From contig CAMOHL010000055.1 of assembly GCA_946615295.1 (NCBI GenBank), positions 1-6,272 of the forward strand: 6,272 nucleotides of DNA. The letters run 5' to 3'. The position numbers and the translations under genes are program-made. The notes beneath the pieces were generated by a model. The model was not told the DNA's origin and searched no databases. It saw only the letters and a program-made list of their open reading frames with translations. Each line of letters starts with the position of its first letter. Position 1 is the stretch's first letter. Of this stretch, positions 1 to 5,264 are shown piece after piece. This DNA comes from an uncultured Clostridia bacterium (lineage in GTDB: Bacteria; Bacillota; Clostridia; Christensenellales; UBA1242).

Positions 1-8
1 CAATAAAA

Positions 9-73
9 TTTTTTCTTGATGATTGGCATAATTATAAATATTTTTATAAAAAACCATATCATCAATGAAAAAA
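9..73. repeat. long imperfect hairpin upstream of the kinase gene
   Basis: Bases 9-26 (TTTTTTC then TTGATGATTGG) can pair with 54-73 (CCATATCATCAA, an unpaired T66, then GAAAAAA), with single-base bulges. Inside the loop a second stem, TTATAAA (32-38) with TTTATAA (43-49), can form. It may be the terminator or 3' end structure of a gene to the left of the window, but no clean run of T follows the right arm on the + strand. In DNA this AT-rich, partial pairing can also arise by chance. No gene is supported between 1 and 196. Confidence 0.35.
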
Positions 74-146
74 GTTAAAAAATTTTTTTATTATGATAGG
101 ACTCAAAGTTAACAAAATTTTATTATCTTACACAACAAGCAAAAAA

Positions 147-175
147 TTGTTTTTTTTGATATTGTGTGATATAAT
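147..175 (+). promoter_or_regulatory. predicted sigma-A promoter of the kinase/regulator operon
   Basis: TTGTTT (147-152) and a perfect TATAAT (170-175) are separated by 17 bp, the ideal spacing. Transcription would start near 182, leaving a leader of about 15 nt before the ATG at 197, just long enough to hold the ribosome binding site. The 10-bp repeats seen before the cohesin operon are absent here, so there is no visible sign of autoregulation through that motif. Confidence 0.6.
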
Positions 176-185
176 AAATATGATT

Positions 186-190
186 TGGAG
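186..190 (+). promoter_or_regulatory. ribosome binding site that fixes the kinase start
   Basis: TGGAG (186-190) lies 6 nt before the ATG at 197. An in-frame TTG at 185 would add four residues, but it overlaps this Shine-Dalgarno sequence and has no ribosome binding site of its own. ATG 197 is therefore the better start. Confidence 0.6.
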
Positions 191-196
191 ACATAT

Positions 197-1525
197 ATGA
201 TATTAGATGTTCAAAATTTATCTTTAAACTATTATTATGTTGTTATAGGCATTACATTGCTGACTTTGGGTCTTCTTTGTATATTGATAAAGGAAAATAA
301 TAGAATCAAGCCAAAGCAAAAGCAGTCGTATTATATAACATATTTATTTGTTGCATTAGCAGCATTGGCAGAATGTTTTGGTGTGCTTTTAAACGGCAAT
401 CAAAATGTGCCGACTTGGGTTTTGCGAGTTGTGAAATGCTTAGACTATATTCTTACACCTATTGCTGGAGCAGGTCTGATTTCTCAACTACAGATCAAAA
501 ATGTCTTTCGAAGAGTTATTCAAATAACCATTGCAATAAATATTGTGTTTCAGTTGATTTCTGCCTTTACTGGGTGGATGACCAATATTGACCCTCTGGG
601 CTACTATACACATGGTTCTTTATATTTAATTTATATTATTATGTATTTATTCCTTATTGTGATGATTGTTACAGAGTTTATTTTGTATGGACAGAGGTTT
701 AAAAGGCAAAACAAGACATCACTATATGCAACCGTTATTTTTGCTATTGCAGGCATTATGACTCAAGAATTGTCTAGTGGAAGATTTAGAATTGCATATT
801 TATCACTTGCAATAGGAATGACAATGTTATTTATTCACACAAACGAATTTGCTCAACTTAAAACAGACGAGTCAATTCAAGAACAAAAGATTAGAAATAT
901 GTTATCGCAAATACAACCACACTTTATTTATAACTCTCTTAATGCTATTCAAGCAATAGACGGAGTGCCTGAAAAAGCACAAACGGCAATTATAGATTTT
1001 TCAAAATACTTAAGAGAAAATCTTGATTCATTAACAGGTCCTGACCTTGTGTCTCTTGACAAGGAAATTGAACATTTAAAAAAGTATATTTCTCTTGAAA
1101 AGTTGAGATTTGGCGAAAAAGTAAATGTCGATATTGATATAAAAAGTAGTAATTTTATGATGCCTGCGCTAACATTGCAAATGCTTGTGGAAAATGCAAT
1201 AAAACATGGTATCACAAAGAAATATGAAGGTGGACATATAAAAATCACTATACAAGAATTTGAAAATGAATTTGTTGTAACAGTCAATGATGATGGAGTT
1301 GGGTTTGATACAGAAAAAGAACTACCAAGTAATCATGTTGGCTTGAACAATATTAAAAAAAGATTGGAATACTTTGTTGATGGAGTATTGGAAATTGATA
1401 GTGTAATTAACAAAGGAACAACAGCAACAATAAAGATACCAAAAACAAGCAAGACACTAATAAATAAAAACGATAAAAAATTGATGGGGGGGGGTATGGA
1501 AAATGGATATAATGCTAGTAGATGA
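197..1525 (+). CDS. LytS-type membrane sensor histidine kinase
   Basis: This 442-residue kinase would autophosphorylate on histidine at the membrane and pass the phosphate to the regulator encoded next. About seven hydrophobic segments fill the N-terminal half (roughly 12-31, 45-65, 82-98, 104-124, 141-164, 175-191, 197-214), with no recognisable extracytoplasmic sensor domain. A short linker leads to a His_kinase (PF06580-type) domain: the phosphoacceptor motif QIQPHFIYNSLN has His242. The ATPase domain follows, with the N-box LVENAIKHG (330-338), the G1 motif DDGVGFD (365-371) and the G2 motif GLNNIKKRLE (382-391). All key residues are present, so it looks active. The conserved fold ends near 416 (IKIPK). 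The last 26 residues are a polar tail that includes three glycines encoded by a G9 tract. It overlaps the next gene by 23 nt, implying translational coupling. The family assignment is firm; the signal sensed is unknown. Confidence 0.92.
   Translation: MILDVQNLSLNYYYVVIGITLLTLGLLCILIKENNRIKPKQKQSYYITYLFVALAALAECFGVLLNGNQNVPTWVLRVVKCLDYILTPIAGAGLISQLQIKNVFRRVIQITIAINIVFQLISAFTGWMTNIDPLGYYTHGSLYLIYIIMYLFLIVMIVTEFILYGQRFKRQNKTSLYATVIFAIAGIMTQELSSGRFRIAYLSLAIGMTMLFIHTNEFAQLKTDESIQEQKIRNMLSQIQPHFIYNSLNAIQAIDGVPEKAQTAIIDFSKYLRENLDSLTGPDLVSLDKEIEHLKKYISLEKLRFGEKVNVDIDIKSSNFMMPALTLQMLVENAIKHGITKKYEGGHIKITIQEFENEFVVTVNDDGVGFDTEKELPSNHVGLNNIKKRLEYFVDGVLEIDSVINKGTTATIKIPKTSKTLINKNDKKLMGGGMENGYNASR
1486..1494 (+). 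repeat. G9 homopolymer at the kinase/regulator junction
   Basis: Nine consecutive G stand out in this AT-rich DNA. The tract encodes part of the kinase tail and ends 8 nt before the regulator ATG at 1503, so it is also the most likely Shine-Dalgarno sequence for that gene. Its length sets the reading frame at the junction. With eight G the kinase frame runs through GGG GTA TGG AAA into the regulator ATG without a stop. With ten G the kinase ends a few codons earlier, at the TAA now at 1510-1512. An assembly error in the homopolymer is possible. Confidence 0.75.
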
Positions 1526-2264
1526 TGAACAGTATGCCTTAAACTCACTACAAAAAAATTTAAAAGAACTTAAAATAGAAGGAAATATCTCAATTTTTGA
1601 TAGAAGTATCTATGCTTTGGAGTTTGCGAAGAAAAATGTAGTTGATGTTGCATTTTTGGATATAAGTATGCCAGAAATAAATGGTGTTGAACTTGCAAAA
1701 GAATTAAAAAAGACCAATCCAAAAATCAATATTATCTTTTGCACGGGATATTCTGAATATATGTCGCAAGCAATTGATATGCACGCGAGTGGATATTTGC
1801 TTAAGCCAGCGAGCAAAGATGATATAAAACGAGCAATCGAAAATCTTTTGCATCCAATAGAATCAAGAATGCCACATTTCTATGCAAGAACATTTGGAAC
1901 TTTTGATTTTTATGTTGATGGTGTTCCTCTAAAATTTATAAGAAGTAAATCAAAAGAACTGTTTGCCTATCTCATAAGTATTCGCGGTGCAACTGCAAAT
2001 AGAAAAGATTTGACAGCAATATTGTTTGAAGATGAATATGATAAAAAAACACAAAATTATCTTACAAAAATTTACAACGATCTTAAGAAAACACTCAAAA
2101 CTGTTGGTGCAAGTGATTTGCTTATAAAAGACTTCAATACTTATAGTGTTGATACAAAATTGTTTTCTTGCGACCTTTATGACTATGATAAAGGAAATTC
2201 TGATGCCATAAATTCCTACAAAGGTATGTTTATGTCACAATACGATTGGGCAGAGTTTGACTAA
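1503..2264 (+). CDS. response regulator with OmpR/SARP-like winged-helix output domain
   Basis: This 253-residue cytoplasmic regulator is the likely partner of the upstream kinase. Residues 1-117 form a receiver: acidic pair Asp7/Asp8 in LVDDE, phosphoacceptor Asp53 in FLDISMPEINGVEL, Thr81 in CTGY, and Lys101 in LLKPAS. Residues about 126-235 begin RTFGTFDFYVDG and continue RSKSKELFAYLI. This matches the winged-helix (Trans_reg_C-like) domain found in SARP-type regulators of Clostridia and relatives, where it binds tandem DNA repeats. The bacterial transcriptional activator (BTAD) domain that usually follows in SARPs is absent, and the protein stops about 20 residues after the winged helix. 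It has no LytTR domain, although many LytS-type kinases pair with LytTR regulators. The start is ATG 1503, 8 nt after the G9 tract. A terminator follows the gene. The likely target is the repeat pair at 2414-2434. The receiver call is firm; the output-domain subclass is a family-level judgement. Confidence 0.9.
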   Translation: MDIMLVDDEQYALNSLQKNLKELKIEGNISIFDRSIYALEFAKKNVVDVAFLDISMPEINGVELAKELKKTNPKINIIFCTGYSEYMSQAIDMHASGYLLKPASKDDIKRAIENLLHPIESRMPHFYARTFGTFDFYVDGVPLKFIRSKSKELFAYLISIRGATANRKDLTAILFEDEYDKKTQNYLTKIYNDLKKTLKTVGASDLLIKDFNTYSVDTKLFSCDLYDYDKGNSDAINSYKGMFMSQYDWAEFD

Positions 2265-2281
2265 AATTTTATTTTAAATGG

Positions 2282-2321
2282 AAAAATATGCGAACAAAAT
2301 TTTATTTGTTTGCATATTTTT
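2282..2321 (+). terminator. intrinsic terminator after the response regulator
   Basis: Bases 2282-2298 pair with 2305-2321 as a 17-bp stem, with one G-U pair (2292 with 2311) and a 6-base loop (ATTTTA). The right arm ends in a run of T through 2322. The left arm is A-rich, so the structure could also act on the minus strand. It begins 17 nt after the regulator stop codon and separates the two operons. Confidence 0.8.
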
Positions 2322-2413
2322 TATAGCCAAGTTTTGACAAATAAAAATGAAGTAAAGAGCTTATTTGTTTTATGCAACAAAAAAAAGTAAAAAAAATTTA
2401 TATTTCTTCGTAA

Positions 2414-2434
2414 TTTGTCCCATTTTTGTCCCAT
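2414..2434 (+). promoter_or_regulatory. tandem direct repeat, candidate response-regulator binding site
   Basis: The 10-mer TTTGTCCCAT occurs twice, at 2414-2423 and 2425-2434, so the repeat period is 11 bp, about one helical turn. OmpR/PhoB-class and SARP winged-helix regulators bind as head-to-tail dimers to repeats with this period, usually overlapping or abutting the -35 region. Here the repeats cover the TTGTCC that serves as the -35 candidate. A weak third unit may lie one turn upstream (TTTCTTCGTA, 2403-2412, 5 of 10 matches). Binding by the neighbouring regulator is inferred. Confidence 0.65.
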
Positions 2435-2444
2435 ATGATATGAT
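2415..2444 (+). promoter_or_regulatory. predicted promoter of the cohesin operon
   Basis: TTGTCC (2415-2420) and TATGAT (2439-2444) are 18 bp apart. Another TATGAT (2434-2439) and TACAAT (2444-2449) are overlapping -10 alternatives. The -35 is a poor match to TTGACA and lies inside the direct repeats, as expected for an activator-dependent promoter. Transcription would start at roughly 2451-2457. Confidence 0.5.
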
Positions 2445-2457
2445 ACAATTATGCTGC

Positions 2458-2473
2458 TAATGGTATACCATTA
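2458..2473. promoter_or_regulatory. perfect 16-bp palindrome, candidate operator
   Basis: TAATGGTATACCATTA is identical to its own reverse complement. It lies just after the -10 candidates, around or shortly downstream of the expected transcription start, and 9 nt before the Shine-Dalgarno sequence of the cohesin gene. This is a classic place for a repressor operator. In RNA it could instead form a 6-bp stem with a UAUA loop in the leader. No matching copy was seen elsewhere in the window. Confidence 0.5.
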
Positions 2474-2493
2474 AATGTTAACAGGAGTAGGAA

Positions 2494-3171
2494 ATGAAGA
2501 AAATTATCGGTTTATTTGTTGCTGTTTTACTATTATTCTCTATTGCGATGCCAACAAATACGGTCTTTGCGGCAAGTTTATCTGACAGCTTGATAATGCG
2601 ACTGACAGAAACTCACACTGAAAGTCAAATTGACATAAATGTTAAACTTGTCAAAAACACAGGTGTTTCTGGAATGACCTTGGAATTGTTTTACAACAAA
2701 GATGTTCTTGAATATAGCGGTTACGAAAGAGGCACAGCATTAGATAGTTTAGATTTGATTAGCACAAATTTAGATAGTGATTCCACATTACCTATCAAAT
2801 TTAACTGGTATAGCCAAAATGTAGAAAATGATTTTTCAACAGGTAACATTTTGAAGCTTCATTTCACTTTAAGACCAGATGCATCAAGTGGTGAATATGA
2901 AATTGGTTTTAAATTTAATGATGGCGACATAATGTATATTGAAAATAGTAATACAAACACAAAATCAGCAATAATTGACAAGGCAGTTGTTAATATTGCT
3001 GATAACAAAATTTCAGATACCGAAATTGTTGAAGACTCAAAAGGTGGAATGAGTGCAATTTTGATAATCGGAATTGTTGCGGTTGCGGTTTCAGCCGTTG
3101 TTGCAACAATTGTAGTAATATTTAAAATAAAAAAAGAAAAGGCGAGGAAGAAAAATTGGTTAGAAATATAA
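2494..3171 (+). CDS. membrane-anchored surface protein with one cohesin-like domain
   Basis: This 225-residue exported protein opens with a Sec signal peptide (Lys2, Lys3, hydrophobic core 4-18, cleavage likely after Ala26 or Ala27 in VFAAS). Residues about 28-168 look like a cohesin-fold beta-sandwich: KNTGVSGMTLELFYNKDVLEY, then GNILKLHFTLRPDASSGEYEI, the pattern typical of cohesin modules, which bind dockerins in cellulosomes. A polar linker leads to a transmembrane helix at about 188-210 and a lysine-rich tail, KIKKEKARKK, giving an outside-facing cohesin on a membrane anchor. It has no LPXTG signal and no S-layer domain. AGGAG (2483-2487) is 6 nt before ATG 2494. It is first in its operon and overlaps the next gene by 16 nt. 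Its cohesin resembles the second cohesin of that neighbour. The architecture is clear, but the ligand is unknown, since cohesin-like folds also occur outside cellulosomes. Confidence 0.82.
   Translation: MKKIIGLFVAVLLLFSIAMPTNTVFAASLSDSLIMRLTETHTESQIDINVKLVKNTGVSGMTLELFYNKDVLEYSGYERGTALDSLDLISTNLDSDSTLPIKFNWYSQNVENDFSTGNILKLHFTLRPDASSGEYEIGFKFNDGDIMYIENSNTNTKSAIIDKAVVNIADNKISDTEIVEDSKGGMSAILIIGIVAVAVSAVVATIVVIFKIKKEKARKKNWLEI
3145..3150 (+). promoter_or_regulatory. ribosome binding site supporting a TTG start
   Basis: AGGAAG (3145-3150), part of GGCGAGGAAG, lies 5 nt before TTG 3156 (7 nt if measured from AGGA) and within the tail codons of the upstream cohesin gene. The next in-frame TTG (3174) has no such site, and no ATG or GTG precedes the signal peptide, so TTG 3156 is the best start. 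Confidence 0.6.
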
Positions 3172-5264
3172 AATTGTATAAATTCAAAATATTACAGTTT
3201 TTTGCATTTTTAATCTTATCTTTACTTATTTGTTTGCCTCCATCAATCGGATCTTTGGTTTATGCAAATTCAATCACAGCTCAAGTTTCATCGCAAAACC
3301 AAACAGTTCATCGTGGACAAACATTTGATGTGGATATAAATTTGACCGAAAACACTGGACTTTTAACTTTGTTTTTGACTGTCAAGTTTGATCATAATGT
3401 ATTCAAATTGACAAATGTTCAACAAGTAAGACAAGCACTTAGCGAATTAAACATGGAACATTCGGGAAGTGGTTATGATTACATAGATGAAAAAACTGGT
3501 GGTTTCAATTTGTTTTGGGACGGAAGCAGAGCCGATTCATCAAACGGAACAATTGTTAGACTGACTTTTGAAAGTTCTCTAACAGCTCCAATTGGCACAT
3601 ATCCAATTGAACTTGTGGTTGACGACGAAAACACAACAATTGCTTACAATGTTCAGGCAAATGTTCAAGTTACAAGTCCACAAATCACATTGATTGAAGG
3701 TGCTTATATTGTTGTTTGGCATGATTGGGACGGAACACCTATTGAAAACACAAACATCACAGGTCATCCTTACAATGAATTGACTGGTGGATACGAATAT
3801 AATAGTGAAGATAGTTTAAATATTGAAACAGATTTCCCTGAAAATCCAACAAGAGCAGAAGATGATATGTATACCTATCAATTTGCTGGTTGGCAGGGTG
3901 CAGTTTGGAGAGGAGATGTTCCAAATGACTCATCTGTAATCTATTATATTGCAAAATATGAATATACTCCAAAAACATATGTAGTTTGGTATTATGTTGA
4001 TGGCTTTGGAGATGAAAATGCACCAGATGGCGAAATTTTGGAAGATGAGCTTTATACAGCTCAAGAAGTTGATTATAACTCAATTATTGACGACAAGGTT
4101 TTGCCATATAAAAACAACTACACATTTTATGGTTGGTTTACTGATGAAAATTTCACAAAAAAGCTTACATCACCACTCATGCCAGCAAAAGATATTAAAT
4201 TATATGGTTATTTTAAATATAATATTAGAGAAGTAGATATTCCTGAAATTCAACTTGTTTATAGAGAAACCATAACAAATGGCGAAATGGAAGACATTGC
4301 TTATGTTGATGTCAACATTGTCAAAAATTATGGACTTAGCAGTTTGATGATTACCTTAACAGATTTTGATACCACAAACTTTACATTCTGTGGATTTGAA
4401 AAAGGTGAAATATTCAAACAGATGTCATTCTTTACAACAAACTATGAAAATGATGTTTATCCTGAGAATTTCAACTTTTCATGGAATAATTCATATATTA
4501 ACTCGTATGAAACGGGTAGATTGCTTGTTTTAAAGTTTAAACTCAATGAAAATGCTGTTCCTGGAGCCTATGAAGTTGCTATGGCTGGGAACAATCAAAA
4601 CACAACTTATGTTAAGGATAACGAAATTTGGTATTCAAATGTTGAATTTATCAACACAAAAATACCTATTGGAAAAACAAATCGTTGGGTTGAACCAATA
4701 AATAATACAAATATGACAATTGAAGTTGAATCTTCGCGAGATGTTTCTTATAACATTGAACTTGTTGTTAGAGTTCTAACAGATGATATGGAAACAATCA
4801 TCAATAGTGAATCATTAAGGGAAGTTTTGACAGAAAATTTGATGGTTCATAACTTGTATGACATATACTTTCAACAAAATGCAACACGATTAACACAAGA
4901 ACAATTTATACAGCATTTTGGCAATGAAAATGTCGTTGTTAAGATAAAGCTTACTCCTTTGCAACTCAGTTGCAAGAATCTCAATATTTATTATGTTGAT
5001 AACGAAGGAAAAATGAACTTGTATAATTCAAGAGTTGAAAATGGCTATTTAGTCTTTGAAACAAATCATTTTTCAAACTGGGCACTGGTCGGCGACTATG
5101 TGCTAACCAACATAGAAACTAGTAGCGCAAGATTGCTAAAAGTTTCGCTTATATTATTTGGTATTTCAGCAGCTGCAATGATTTCCATTGCATTTGTTCG
5201 AAATAGAAAAAAACAATTACTAGTTGTTTATCAAAATAATAAAAAAGGAGGGAATGAAAACTGA
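3156..5264 (+). CDS. large membrane-anchored surface protein: two cohesin-like domains and two InlB-type repeats
   Basis: This 702-residue surface protein starts at TTG 3156 with a signal peptide (basic 1-11, hydrophobic 12-27, probable cleavage after Ala37 in LVYA-NS). Residues about 39-175 are a first cohesin-like module (RGQTFDVDINLTENTG, then GTIVRLTFESSLTAPIGTYPI). Two beta-grasp repeats of the Listeria-Bacteroides/Flg_new (InlB B-repeat) kind follow at about 184-270 and 276-355, each opening with VVW and holding an aromatic-X-GW core (Trp246, Trp327). A second cohesin-like module spans about 364-504. Residues about 520-648 form another beta-rich region, ending in NHFSNWALVGD, a pattern common just before the anchor in clostridial surface proteins. 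A transmembrane helix (about 660-681) and a basic tail RNRKKQ complete an outside-facing protein. No dockerin, sortase signal or catalytic domain is visible. It could be an adhesin or a small scaffold. The last codons overlap the ribosome binding site of the next gene. Confidence 0.82.
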   Translation: MVRNIKLYKFKILQFFAFLILSLLICLPPSIGSLVYANSITAQVSSQNQTVHRGQTFDVDINLTENTGLLTLFLTVKFDHNVFKLTNVQQVRQALSELNMEHSGSGYDYIDEKTGGFNLFWDGSRADSSNGTIVRLTFESSLTAPIGTYPIELVVDDENTTIAYNVQANVQVTSPQITLIEGAYIVVWHDWDGTPIENTNITGHPYNELTGGYEYNSEDSLNIETDFPENPTRAEDDMYTYQFAGWQGAVWRGDVPNDSSVIYYIAKYEYTPKTYVVWYYVDGFGDENAPDGEILEDELYTAQEVDYNSIIDDKVLPYKNNYTFYGWFTDENFTKKLTSPLMPAKDIKLYGYFKYNIREVDIPEIQLVYRETITNGEMEDIAYVDVNIVKNYGLSSLMITLTDFDTTNFTFCGFEKGEIFKQMSFFTTNYENDVYPENFNFSWNNSYINSYETGRLLVLKFKLNENAVPGAYEVAMAGNNQNTTYVKDNEIWYSNVEFINTKIPIGKTNRWVEPINNTNMTIEVESSRDVSYNIELVVRVLTDDMETIINSESLREVLTENLMVHNLYDIYFQQNATRLTQEQFIQHFGNENVVVKIKLTPLQLSCKNLNIYYVDNEGKMNLYNSRVENGYLVFETNHFSNWALVGDYVLTNIETSSARLLKVSLILFGISAAAMISIAFVRNRKKQLLVVYQNNKKGGNEN
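5246..5251 (+). promoter_or_regulatory. ribosome binding site supporting a CTG start
   Basis: A perfect AGGAGG (5246-5251) lies 9 nt before CTG 5261. The nearby ATG at 5254 is only 2 nt from it and opens a 12-codon frame (MKTENKFISRFA, then stop), so it is unlikely to be the true start. The site is embedded in the final codons of the preceding gene. Confidence 0.55.

Noticed and set aside
1..62. A minus-strand frame starting at an ATG near 62 and running off the left edge, suggesting a divergent gene.
   Set aside because: No ribosome binding site precedes the ATG, and the composition is simple AT-rich sequence (Ile, Phe, Lys) with no family signal.
3..68. A 21-codon open stretch on the + strand ending in TGA at 66-68, possibly the 3' end of an upstream gene.
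   Set aside because: Open runs of this length are expected by chance in one of six frames in a short stretch, the residues match nothing recognisable, and the region is occupied by a hairpin.
131..166. Inverted CACAA (131-135) and TTGTG (162-166) flanking the kinase -35 region as a possible operator.
   Set aside because: Only 5 bp match exactly, far apart, in low-complexity sequence; too weak to call.
949..1287. Minus-strand open frame of 112 codons inside the kinase gene (and similar antisense or shifted frames inside the other genes).
   Set aside because: It lies opposite the conserved kinase motifs, shows no domain or ribosome binding site, and is the expected shadow of an AT-rich coding region.
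2334..2339. A perfect TTGACA between the terminator and the cohesin gene, as a possible -35 box.
   Set aside because: No acceptable -10 lies 16-18 bp downstream, and the repeat-associated promoter further on is better placed.
2337..2368. Inverted repeat ACAAATAA / TTATTTGT with a 16-base loop after the main terminator, as a second terminator.
   Set aside because: The stem is only 8 A/T-dominated pairs with a large loop; the 17-bp terminator just upstream is sufficient.
3156..5264. A true cellulosomal scaffoldin with dockerin or sortase anchoring.
   Set aside because: No duplicated calcium-binding dockerin motif, no LPXTG-like signal and no carbohydrate-binding module were seen; the C-terminus is a transmembrane helix with a basic tail.
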